This document shows positions 22,746-31,864 of a DNA stretch of 64,000 nt, one piece after another. Source of the stretch: Prorocentrum cordatum (lineage: Eukaryota > Sar > Dinophyceae > Prorocentrales > Prorocentraceae); assembly GCA_963575745.1 (NCBI GenBank), contig CAUYUJ010005647.1:481988-545987 (forward strand), read 5' to 3'. Every line of letters starts with the position of its first letter. Position 1 is the stretch's first letter. Below the pieces are notes generated by a model that had not been told where the DNA came from, did not search any database, and saw only the letters and a list, made by a program, of their open reading frames with translations. The translations under genes were made by a program, and so were the position numbers.

Positions 22746-22837
22746 GGACACAGACCGAAGTCCTCCTGCTCTCGTGACACGGAATAGAGCTTGGGAGAAG
22801 GTTGGGACACAGACCGAAATTCTCCTGCTCTCGTGAT
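22746..22837 (+). repeat. Short direct duplication, ~60-bp spacing
   Basis: GGGACACAGACCGAA followed by CTCCTGCTCTCGTGA appears twice, starting near 22746 and 22806, with two or three differences. It is a two-copy tandem duplication. Confidence 0.7.
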
Positions 22838-23099
22838 GTCGTGACATCTCGACCTGAGCGGGGTAAGGAAAACTTCGCACCCTCGCGATACGGACGAACG
22901 ACGACGGCGGAGGCAAGCGGAGGCGATTACCTTCGCGCTAACCAAGGGAGGGAGGGGATGCGACGCATGCTGCGGCAGCTGCTGTTCCTCCCCTGCACCT
23001 CCCAATCCTGCAATCCACCCCACAAACTCCTCCATTACCAGCGTCAGAAAACGCCACAAGGCGCTGACATACAAAGGCGTTCCACCGCGTGCCGAGCGG

Positions 23100-24214
23100 C
23101 TACCACTGCAGTCTGGTGCCAGCTACTATACGTTCAGCGATACAAGCATCGATGTCGTCTGTTGAAAGGGACAGCCTCGTGGCCGGCCGAGGAAGCGGAG
23201 GAGGTGCAGGAAGACATCCTGGACTCACCCACCTACGCACGTGCATCAGAACGATCTCTTCGCTAACTCGGCTGTGTATGGGCTCGCGGCTAAGATCAGG
23301 AAGCACATGCGCTGCGACGCGCTGTACGCGAACCCATTTCCACTGCAGATTCATGCCCAATTCCACGACATATTTGCGAAACGGCGGCCTGCTAGAGGGC
23401 CGGAATGCCACCAAGGCCTCGCTCTGTAGCTGCTCGGCATGCACCTCTGCGGCAGGCGCGGCTCTCGCAGGCCTGCGGCCAGCAGGTGCCCTGCTGCTGG
23501 CGGCGGCAGTCGCCGCGGCTGCGGCTCCGGCGGCAACCTCAGGCAGCTCCGGAGCAGTTCGACGATCGGACTCGAGGCCCGCAGGCTGCCCCGCCACCTC
23601 CGCCGCGCGGGCCAGCGGGACGGCGTGCGCCTCCGCGAACGCGTCGTGGAGCAGCTCGGAGGGCGCCTCGATGTTGTCGCTGTGGGGCAGCTCCGGAGGC
23701 GCCTCGGTGAGCTCGCCTCCATCCGTAGGCTGCGAAACGCATCCCATGCCGACACTCCGAGAGCCGAAGACTCCGAGCCGAACGTCAGAAAGCGGCGGCG
23801 GCGGGGGCGCGCGGGGCTCAGCCGGCGCCGCAGCGGACGGAGCGACAGGCGGCGCGGGCACGCGGCCGACCAGGTGCCCGCAGGGGCCCAGATACGCCGC
23901 AAGAGCGCCAGCTAGCGGCGCTGGCAGTAGCGGTGCAACGGGTGGCGCTGCCAGCGGACCTCCAGCACCAGGCGGGGCCACAGCAGCCTGGTAGATCGGC
24001 GAGACCACGACGTCCGCGGTGGACTCGGAGTCGGGGCTGGCGTTGTCGACGACGTCGCTGTGCACGGGCTCGCGCTGCACGTGCGCCTCCAGCACCGGCG
24101 CTGGCTCGGCCTCTCGATGATCTTCTTGTCGAGCAGCAAGCCAATGAGCAGCGGCGGCATCCGCAAGAGCCGAAACGTCGGCCATACGAGGCGGACGGTG
24201 TACACGTGCGGCAT
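23100..24214 (-). pseudogene. Spliced-leader-tagged retrogene of unknown function, frameshifted
   Basis: The ATG at 24212-24214 opens a frame with almost only G or C at third positions (MPHVYTVRLVWPTF...). Near 24100-24110 the G/C-third-position signal jumps to another phase, which then runs to a stop at 23100. One frameshift therefore separates the two parts. The second part is rich in Ala, Pro and Glu, with repeated acidic PPELPHSD-like segments. A near-complete dinoflagellate spliced leader lies 214 bases upstream of the ATG, and no intron is evident. Codon bias weakens in the last ~90 codons. I recognise no domain. An alternative reading is one continuous minus frame from 24437 with a non-ATG start. 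Confidence 0.45.
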
Positions 24215-24427
24215 AGCCGAGCCTCCGCGCCGCGGCGCGGAGCTCCGGCCTCAGACGGCAGCTGCGACGGCGCCGTCCAGAACGTCTCGTAGGCACGCGG
24301 CCAGCCTGCAGCTCGCCTGGCAGCCGCGCCAGGGGCGAGTCGAGGCGGCCGGCGCGCATGGCAGCCAGCCCCGCGCGAGGTGCGCTGCTCCTGGAGCAGT
24401 TCCAAACACCTCGGTCCGGGGCGGCAG

Positions 24428-24448
24428 CTTGAGCCAAAATGGCTACAG
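24428..24448 (-). other. Relic dinoflagellate spliced-leader sequence
   Basis: The minus strand reads CTGTAG then CCATTTTGGCTCAAG. The dinoflagellate spliced leader (22 nt, DCCGTAGCCATTTTGGCTCAAG-type) matches except for one C-to-T change near its 5' end. The leader is normally present only on trans-spliced mRNAs and in SL RNA genes. Its presence directly upstream of a coding-like region indicates that a mature mRNA was copied back into the genome. There is no sign of an SL RNA gene, because the donor site and Sm region are absent downstream. Confidence 0.85.
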
Positions 24449-24454
24449 AAGGAA

Positions 24455-24960
24455 GGGAGGGAAAGGAGGGAGGGAAAGGAGGAAGGGAGGGAGAGGAGGA
24501 GGAGGAGGAGGAGGAGGAGGAGGAGGAGGAGGAGGAGGAGGAGGAGGAGGAGGATGGAGGAGACGGAGGAGGAGGATGGAGGAGACGGAGGAGGTGGAGC
24601 CCAGAGCGGGCGCTCCAGAGGGCCCGCGGCCCATGGGAGGCCGCCCGGCCGCGAAGTTATGTTGCTCCCACGCCGCCAGAGGCCCGCGGCGCCCGGACAC
24701 CCAAAAAAACGCACACGAGGTGCCGCTCGCTCTTGCGCCGAGGTCCTCTTGGAGCCCTCTTGGGGCATTTGGGGGGCCTATCGGGCCATCTGTAGGGCGT
24801 CTTGGGCCGTCTTGGAGTCAGCAAGCGCCGTCTTGGTGGCACATCAGGGGGGGCCCTCTTGTGGCCATCTTGGCCGTCGTGGAGGCGTCTTGGAACCGGT
24901 TTGGCGGCCATCCTGTCCATCTTGGAGGCCCTCTTGGGAACTCTTCGGGCAGGAAAGCCG
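24455..24960 (+). repeat. Composite module: GGA/GAG array then CTTGGGGCC-type array
   Basis: A GGGAGG purine run leads to a (GAG)n tract (about 24496-24554) and a second GAG-rich part to 24600. After a spacer comes a series of imperfect units built on CGTCTTGG and CTCTTGG (about 24745-24960). The same succession is found at 41850-42390, 44635-45045 and 50215-51235. Long Gly-Leu/Trp-Ala-Ser frames are translations of the repeat. Confidence 0.7.
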
Positions 24961-25010
24961 ATGGAGTCCACCCCGCCCGAGACCAGCCGAGACCCCGGCT
25001 CTTGATCATC

Positions 25011-25060
25011 GATCCTCGACCCTCGACCCTCGACCCTCGACCCTCGGTCCTCGAACCTCG
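25011..25060 (+). repeat. CTCGACC short tandem repeat
   Basis: The unit CCTCGAC is repeated about five times, with two diverged units at the end. Confidence 0.75.
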
Positions 25061-25288
25061 AGAGTGTTCGAATCGGGCCGCTCGCGGCGGCTTGCGATCG
25101 GCCAGAGGCCCCGGCGCCAGGGGGGGGCGGCCGCGCCGAGGCAGACTTTCTGGCGCCACTCGGAGGTCGCGTCCTCGGCGGTCCGCAGCACCGCCACCGG
25201 CCTGCTGGGCAGCGTGCGCGGGCTCCTGCGCGAGGCAGCGGGGGAGGGCTCGGGCGCCCACCCGTTCCGTTCCGCAGCGGCTTGGGAA

Positions 25289-25331
25289 GTCCTCCTCCTC
25301 CTCCTCCTCCTCCTCCTCCTCCTCCTCCTCC
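25289..25331 (+). repeat. (CTC)n microsatellite
   Basis: About 14 CTC triplets without interruption. Confidence 0.9.
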
Positions 25332-25339
25332 AAACCCTC

Positions 25340-26300
25340 GATCCTCCCTTTTCCCCCCTGGGCCACATCGCATCTTCAGTGGAGGAAAGCGTGCACGGGA
25401 CAAGGGAAAAGGTGCGGGGCGGTACACGAAAGCAGGCACATCACTCCTGTAGAGGTGCCTCGATCACAGCATCACTCGAAGGACGAAGAGAAGTGGAGGG
25501 GGGTTGTGGCTCAGGCCAGCTTTATTAGCCACCCCAGACCTCTTCGAGTCGTGAAAAGAATTTCGCGCATGTTTGGCCCCTGGGGAACCTCACTGGGCCC
25601 CCGGGGAGGGGGTCCAGACCTCTGGGGGTCCAGGTTTTGGCTCGGGCCCACTCCGTTGTCGTTGCTGCCGTCGTCGGTGTCGCAGATGCCGGCGTCGTCG
25701 TCACCGGCAGCGGCGCCGTCGTCGTCGTCGACGACGCCGCTGCCCAGGCCTCTGGCCCAGTGGCGCCGAGGGGAGGCCACAGCAGCGGGCAGTTCCGAAG
25801 ATCGAGCTTCTGGGGGCCCGCTCCGGGCCCTGGGGGCTCTGTCAGAGCAGCCGCTTGCGACGGAGGGCCCAGGAGATGATGTCGATAGATCCAGGGAGCC
25901 ACGCCACGAAAAAACACGACGTCGCTGTCGGGAGCGACCCCTGTCCACCAGCCCTGCCTAGCAGGCGGGCTGGCGCGAGTTGAACCCCGATTGCTGCTAT
26001 GCTGGTTCCAGGCACGTCGAGATCACACAACTGACTGCCAGCGACGTGCCTGGTCCCTCTCTGAGGAAGCAAGAACAGGTTGAATCGCCCGAGTGGCGCG
26101 ATACCGAGCACGACGTCAGAGGCATGGGCCGACTGCACCCCAGCTCTCCGGAAGACGCGCAATCGAGACCATACGCGCCATCCGCGCAGGATGATGAGGA
26201 GGACCAGGAGGAGCACCGTCTGGCGTAGTATCTCAGATGCGACGGAGAATCATCCCGATTGCCATACTACCAGACGTAAACAGGCCACCAGGCAGTCATC
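25340..26300. other. No supported gene; GTC-rich patch
   Basis: Complex sequence containing a GTCGTCG-rich patch at 25655-25740. Frames on both strands are open across it but follow the repeat. Nothing recognisable. Confidence 0.4.
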
Positions 26301-26304
26301 GGTC

Positions 26305-26463
26305 ATGCCTCGAATTGATGGCCGGGCATTGGTGTTATTACTGGTGTGCCTCTGGCATCCTTCCTCTAGAGCCTCTAACCACGAGTTGAGCGACTCGCGC
26401 CAGGAAGCGTTCAAAAGGGAAGGCGTCGAGCAGAAGCCATGCCTAGGTGTATGTGGATTCTAG
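26305..26463 (+). CDS. Short ORF with signal-peptide-like N-terminus, possible first exon
   Basis: An ATG opens 52 codons. The N-terminus has a basic residue, then the hydrophobic run ALVLLLVCLW, then small residues with a possible cleavage site after SRAS. The remainder is hydrophilic. Near the end the DNA reads CCTAGGTGTATG, which could be a splice donor (AG followed by GTGTATG), so this might be the first exon of a secreted or plastid-targeted protein. There is no downstream exon I can identify and no family match. It could equally be a chance frame. Confidence 0.25.
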   Translation: MPRIDGRALVLLLVCLWHPSSRASNHELSDSRQEAFKREGVEQKPCLGVCGF

Positions 26464-27620
26464 CGCTCTTCTCCAGGATGGCATACTAATCGTATCGCTG
26501 TGCGAACTGCGTGCCCTCATAGGCGCTAGGACGACCATGGTCGCGCGCGTCCCCGAACAAACCATCAAACCAGTGAGTGACCTCATAGAATAAAGAGCAG
26601 GAGCAAGAAGGCACACGCCGAACAAACATCTGAGCCAGGATCCAACCTCGTGCGACCGACAACAAGACGGAACTCCTATATTACATATGAGCCCATCACA
26701 TTTACCAGGATGAGACCTTCTGAAGCAGGCATACAGTATCCGCACTGCGCTTCGTATCGTTGGCAGTGCAGCGCGAGCCCTCCAAGGTCCTCGCGTCCGA
26801 ACTTCGTCGAACCCCAGACCTCCGACGTCGTGCTTCCTCTCCTCGGGGGGCCCAGAGCTCTCAGCACCAGATGCTTCGATGGCCCCGGGAGCCGAGGCAG
26901 GCCTCCAGAGGCCCGAGGCGGACGAGGGGCCCGCCGCCGTCAGCTCTACACAGGGCTCGAGGCCTGGGCCCCTCCAAGACACCCCGTGGGGCTGCCGTGC
27001 TTGCCCGGGTTCCCGGGCGGATCTGGTTGTGGCCACGGGGGGCCTGCTATGATAGGTGTCCCCAGCCCAAAAGCCCAAGATCGGAAACTGCAGCACATAC
27101 ACTAACAGTGGCGGGCTGTTTTTCAACGCCAGGACTTTTGGAGGGTCGGGGCCGACGTCGGGGCGTCGTGGTATTTACTTTTTTCTACCGTCTTCCCAGG
27201 GAAACGACGACAAATCTTTACACCAGGATCCCGTATACACCAGGATCCGCTTTCCTGCGCCAGTGCCAGCGCAGGTCTGGAAAAACAGCGTCGGTGTATA
27301 GAGTCTGTTTCTCTACAAAGGTGCCCCCCGCGTTTCGCTCCATCGTGAAGGCCCCCGAGGCCCTCGGGGCCTCGCGAGGGGTGCCCTGGAGGCCGCAGGG
27401 GTCTCCCTAGAGATCCCGGGGGCACCAGGGGCCAGGGACACTTCCGGCGGCGCCCGAGGCGAGGGCGCCCCAAGAGGCCCCAGGCAAGAATGCCAAAAGT
27501 CGGCGGGGCCCCTCGAGCCTCGATCGGCGACGCTTCGCCATGAAGGGAGCAGGGGTCCTGCGAGAGACGGGTCCTAGCCCCTGGGGGGCGGGTCCCCCAG
27601 ACCGGCTCGTCGTCCTGAGT
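26464..27620. other. No recognisable gene
   Basis: Complex GC-rich sequence. A 227-codon minus-strand frame (26443-27126) shows no motif, and its codon pattern is not convincing. A local direct repeat, ACACCAGGATCC, occurs at about 27221 and 27238. Confidence 0.4.
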
Positions 27621-27624
27621 CGTT

Positions 27625-27690
27625 TGGAGACCAGGTGGACGACGAGGACGACGAGGACGACGAGGACGAGGAGGACGAGGAGGACGAGGC
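27625..27690 (+). repeat. (GAC/GAG)n microsatellite
   Basis: GAC and GAG triplets alternate in blocks. Minus-strand poly-Ser and plus-strand poly-Asp/Glu frames result. Confidence 0.8.
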
Positions 27691-27831
27691 AGTCCTGGGG
27701 CCGCGGAGGGCGTCAGGGGCCCGAGAACGGCGGAAGCATCTAGACGTCTTCCCTCCAGGACCCGCTTCCTTCATGCTGCGCGTTGCCTGTCCTCCTAGAT
27801 GTGGGGCGTCGAAGAGAGGGGTGAGAACTCG

Positions 27832-29204
27832 AGGCGTGTGTGTGTATGTGTGTGTGTGTTTGCGTGTGTGTGTGTGCGCGTTGTTGTGTGAATTTGCGTG
27901 TGTGCTGTGTGTGTTGTGTGTTGTGTGTTGTGTGTGTGTGTCTCGTGTGTTGTGTGTGTGTGTGTCTCGTGTGTTGTGTGTGTGTGTTGTGTGCGTGTTG
28001 TGTGTTGTGTGTTGTGTGTGAGTCGTGTGTGTGTCGTGTGTTGTGTGTGTGTCGTGTGTTGTCTGTGTTGTCTGCATTGCCTGTGCGTTTGTGTCTGTGA
28101 TTGTGTGTATGCTTGTGCTTGTGCTTGTGTGTGTGTGTGTTTATGTTTGTGTTTGTGATTGTGACTGTGGTTGTGGCTGTGCTTGGGGTTGTGGTTGTGG
28201 GTGTGGGTTTGGGTGTGGGTGTGGGTGTGGGTGTGTTTCTGGTTATGTTTCTGTTTATGTTTCGGTTTGTATGTGTTTGTGTTTATGCTTGTGTTATGTA
28301 TGTCTGTGCCTGGGTCTGGGTCTGTGTCTGTGTCTGTGTTTGTCTTCATGTGTTCATGGGTTCATGTGTTCATGTGTATGTTTATATGTCAGTTTGTGTT
28401 TCCATGTATGGGTATGTGTCTGTTTGTGTTTGTGTTTGTGTGTGTTCGTGGTTGTGTGTGTGTGTGTTTTCGTTTGTGTTGTTGTTTGTGAGTGTGGTTG
28501 TGGTGTGTGTTTGTTGGTGTGTGTGTGTTGGTGTGTGTGTTGGTGTGTGTGTTGGTTTGTGTGTTGGTGTGTGTGTGTGTTGACGTGTGTGTTGGTGTGT
28601 GTGAGTGTGTTGGTGTGTGTGTTGGGGTGTGTGTGTGTGTGTTGGTGTGTGCGTGCGTGCGTGCGTGCGCGCGTGCGTGCGTGCGTGCGTGCATGCGTGT
28701 GCCCGTGCGTGCGTGGGTGTGTGTGTGTGTGCGTGTGGTGCTGCGTGTGTGTGTGCTTGTGTGGTGTTGGTGTTTTGTTGTGTGTTTGTTGGTTGTGTGT
28801 TGGTTGTGTATTGGTTGTGTGTTGGTTGTGTGTTGATTGTGTGTTGGTTGTGTGTTGGTTGTGTGCTGGTTGTGTGTTGGTTGTGTGTCCGTGTGTTGTG
28901 TGTATGTTGGTTGTGCATTGGTTGTGCATTGGGTGTGTTGTCCGGATGTTGTGTGAATGTTGGTTGGGTGTTGATTGGGTGTTGGTTGTGTGTTGGTCGT
29001 GTGTTGGTTGCATGGTGGTTGTGTGTTGGTTGTGTGTTGGTTGTGTGTTGGTTGGGTGTGTGTTGGCTGCGTGTTGGTTGTGCACGTGCTGGTTGGGTGT
29101 TAGTTGTGTGTTGGTTGTGCGTCGGTTGTGTTTGATTGTGTGTTGTGTGTTGGTTGTGTGTTGGTTGTGTGTTGGTTGTGTGGTGCTTATGTATTGGTTG
29201 TATG
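27832..29204 (+). repeat. TG-rich compound microsatellite with a TTGGTTGTGTG block
   Basis: TGTGTG with TGTGTTGTG variants (27832-28070), then TGTGCTTG/TGTTTGTG variants (28080-28500), TGTTGGTGTG (28500-28650), TGCG (28650-28730), and an 11-mer TTGGTTGTGTG block (about 28790-29195). His/Thr/Asn and Val/Cys/Leu frames are translations of it. It ends exactly where the inverted-repeat copy begins. Confidence 0.9.
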
Positions 29205-29205
29205 T

Positions 29206-29697
29206 TCCCCAATCAGAGCTTGGCTCTGTAGGGGTCCTAGCGGATTCATATGGTATGGTTAGGTGCGCCGCCGATTTCGGCAGCACGCCCAGGTGCCCGG
29301 GTGCACGGGTGCCCAGGTGCCCGGGTTAGGTGCGCCGCCGATTTCCGCGGCCGGGTGCCCGCGTGCCTGGGTGCCCGGGTGATCAGGTGTCAGGTGCCCG
29401 GGTGCCCAGATGCCCGGGTGCCCTATAGGCCTATTGCCTTACAGCCCTATAGCCTTATAGCCCTATAGCCCCACAGCCCTATAGCCCTATAGCCCTACAG
29501 CCCTATAGCCCTATAGCTATATAGCCATGTAGCCCCATAGCCCTAGAACCCTATAGCCCAATAGCCCATAGCCCTATAACCCATAGCCCCAGAGCCCTAG
29601 AGCCCCATAGCCCTATACCCCTATTGCCCTGTAACCCTATAGCCCATAGCCCTAGAGCCCTGTAGCCCCATAGCCCCATAACCCCACAAAACATCAT
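29206..29697 (-). repeat. Right copy of the distant inverted repeat
   Basis: In reverse complement to 13479-13929 it has the ~72-bp unique part (29206-29277, starting TCCCCAATCAGAGC), then GGTGCCCGG repeats (about 29288-29422), then TATAGCCC octamer variants (about 29425-29685), and finally ACAAAACATC, matching GATGTTTGT at the far end of the left copy. The unique parts are clearly homologous. Confidence 0.85.
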
Positions 29698-29705
29698 GAT
29701 TGAAG

Positions 29706-30608
29706 CTTCTCTCAGGTATCATATTTGGTTGTGTGTTATGTGTGTGTGTGTGTGTCGTGTGTGTGGTGTGTGGTGATTGTGTGTTGGCTGTGTGGTGGTT
29801 GTCTGTTAGTTGTATGTTGGTTGTGTGTTATGTGTGGGTGTTGTGTGTGGTATGTGGTGTGTGTGTGTGTGTCCATGGGGGGGGTGCAGGTGTGTGCGGG
29901 TCTGCGCGGGAATGTGCGAGAACGTACGGGTGCGTGCGGGTGTGTGCGAGTATGTGCGGTTGTGTGCGGGTGTGTGCGGGTGTGTGTGTGCGGGTGTGTG
30001 CGGGTGTGTGCGGGTGTGTGCGGGTGTGTGCGTGTGTGCGGGTGTGCGTGCATGTGTGTGTGTGTTGCGTTGTGTTTGTGTGTGTTTGTGTGTGTGTGTT
30101 TGTGCGTTTGTGTTGTGTTGTGTTGTGCTGTATTGTGTGTTGCTGTGTTGTGTTGTGTTGTGTTGCGTTGCGTTGTGGTGTAGTGTGGTGTGTTGTTGTG
30201 TCGTGGTGTGTGTTGCGTGTTGTGTATGTGTGTTGAGTGTGGTGTGTGTGGCGTGTTGTGTGTTGTGTGTTGTGTATTGTGTTGTGTGTTGTCTGTGTTG
30301 TGTGTGTCGTGGGTGTTGTGTGTTGTGTGTTGTGTGTGTTGTTGCATGGGTTGTGTGTGATGTATTGTGTTGTGTTGTGTTGTGTATTTGTGTTGTGTGG
30401 TTTGTGTGTATGTGTATATGTATATGTATGTGTGTGCGAGCGTGCGTGCGTGCGTGTGTGTGTGCGCGTGCGTGTGTGGGTGCCTCTGTGTGCGTGCGTG
30501 CCTGCGTGCCTGCGTGCATGCGTACCTGCGTGCCTGCGTGCCTGCGTGACTGCGTGTCAGCGTGCCTGCGTGCGTGCGTGCGTTCGTGCGTGCGTGTGTG
30601 TTGTGTGT
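29706..30608 (+). repeat. TG-rich compound microsatellite
   Basis: TGTGTGTTG variants with a GTGCGGGTGTGT block (about 29885-30045), a GTTGTGTTGTG block (30100-30400) and a TGCGTGCC block (30440-30600). It abuts the inverted-repeat copy on its outer side. No gene. Confidence 0.9.
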
Positions 30609-30897
30609 GTTGTGTGAATGTTCTGGCGCGTTCTCCTTTCTGTTCCAAGCACCCCCTTTCAATGCCCCCTCATCCGCGCAGATACCTCTGGCCAATGATA
30701 CGCTACGGCCAGACCGAAGTAGAAGATCGAGGTCGGTTCGGGGAGGGTACCCTAGACTTCGTCGTGCTTGTTGGATATTCTTGCGCATTATGGATGAAGG
30801 TACTCTTCACGGTTCTTCAGTTTTGCAGGCGGAGGGTTTCATACTCTTGAAGGATGTCATTATATCTTTGGTCGGGCTGTACTAAGGAACCGAACAA
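30609..30897. other. No recognisable feature
   Basis: Complex sequence between the TG array and the foldback element. Only short frames are present. Confidence 0.4.
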
Positions 30898-30898
30898 T

Positions 30899-31059
30899 GG
30901 CATAAGTATACAAACTCGGAGGTCCGCGCGGATTTCTCGGATCGGCGCTGGGGCCCCCTGGCGACGCCTCCGGCGCCGCCTTTGGCGCCGGAGGCGCGCC
31001 AAAGAGGGGGGTCAGCGCCGATCCGAGAAATCGAACCTCCGAGCTTTTATGTTTATGCT
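30899..31059. mobile_element. Foldback (nested inverted-repeat) element
   Basis: Perfect 20-bp arms GATTTCTCGGATCGGCGCTG (30931-30950) and their reverse complement (31013-31032) enclose a second perfect 12-bp stem, GCCTCCGGCGCC (30966-30977 with 30984-30995). Outside them the 9-bp CTCGGAGGT (30915-30923) pairs with ACCTCCGAG (31035-31043). A weaker match continues to GGCATAAG (30899) against TTTATGC (31052-31058). The whole ~160 bp can fold into one long hairpin. It has no coding capacity. The left end recurs at 40917-40957. Confidence 0.75.
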
Positions 31060-31263
31060 ATTCTTCGTTCCCCTGGGGCTGTACCCCCCTTCTTCCTGGT
31101 CCTCCTCTTCCAGCGCACCCGAACATGACCCCTTCCTTTCCGCCCGCTGCTGCTGCATCGCCGCCCGCTGCGCGGCCGCCGCAGGCCAACCTCTCGTCGC
31201 CCAAGGCTCCAGGGCCCACCGGGCACGCAGACTGAATTCGCAGGTCGGCGGGTTGGGGGGGGG

Positions 31264-31343
31264 ACCTCCTCCTCCTCCTCCTCCTCCTCCTCCTCCTCCT
31301 CCTCCTCCTCCTCCTCCTCCTCCTCCTCCTCCTCCTCCTCCTG
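31264..31343 (+). repeat. (CCT)n microsatellite
   Basis: About 26 CCT triplets, followed by a few CTG triplets. Its frames read poly-Pro (plus) and poly-Glu/Gly (minus). Confidence 0.9.
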
Positions 31344-31563
31344 CTGCTGCTGCTGCGCTCCCGCTGGCGGACGCACACGTCCGTAGTGTCAAGCGGCCGC
31401 GGGTCGCCCGCGGCCGCGCCCGAGCGTCGCCACCTCGCCGTCGGAGAGAGAACCTGATCATCATCATCGTCGTCGAATGGAGGGAGGACGAGCGAGGGGC
31501 GACATCGACACGACCAGCCCCCCGCCAGGCTGTGTTCTGGACGGGGGGCTGACACATCGTCAC

Positions 31564-31621
31564 AGCCCCCCTGGAGGCATTGGGCCCATGGGGGGGGCCC
31601 CGCCGCTCCTCCAGGGGGGCT
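31564..31621. other. Strong stem-loop downstream of the intact retroelement
   Basis: AGCCCCCCTGGAGG (31564-31577) is perfectly complementary to 31608-31621. The loop is 30 bases and contains a further GGGCCC/GGGGCCC pairing. It lies 244-301 bases beyond the RT stop codon on the minus strand, where a 3' untranslated region would be. LINE reverse transcriptases of some clades recognise a 3' stem-loop; that role here is inference only. Confidence 0.5.
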
Positions 31622-31864
31622 GACAGCAGCTCCGTCACTCAGACGGTGCCACTCTGCATGCCCACGTGGACCGCGAGAAGGTCATCCTCCCGCACCATCC
31701 AGTAACATGCGCCGCGTCCATGCCGTCGGCGCAGCTGATGTGGTTCGAAGGCTATCTCCCTCAACACATCCATCAGAGAACTCTCCAACAATCGGCCATG
31801 CTACGACCGCTGCCTTGAAATAAAAACAAATGTCTGCATGACGGCATATCTGAAAAAAGAAATA

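Noticed and set aside
25511-25983. Asp/Thr-rich and Arg-rich frames around 25.6-25.9 kb
   Set aside because: Driven by the GTCGTC patch; open in several phases at once.
31012-31638. 208-codon minus-strand frame beside the foldback element
   Set aside because: It begins with GTG, passes through the CCT array as poly-Gly and the foldback arm, and has no domain.
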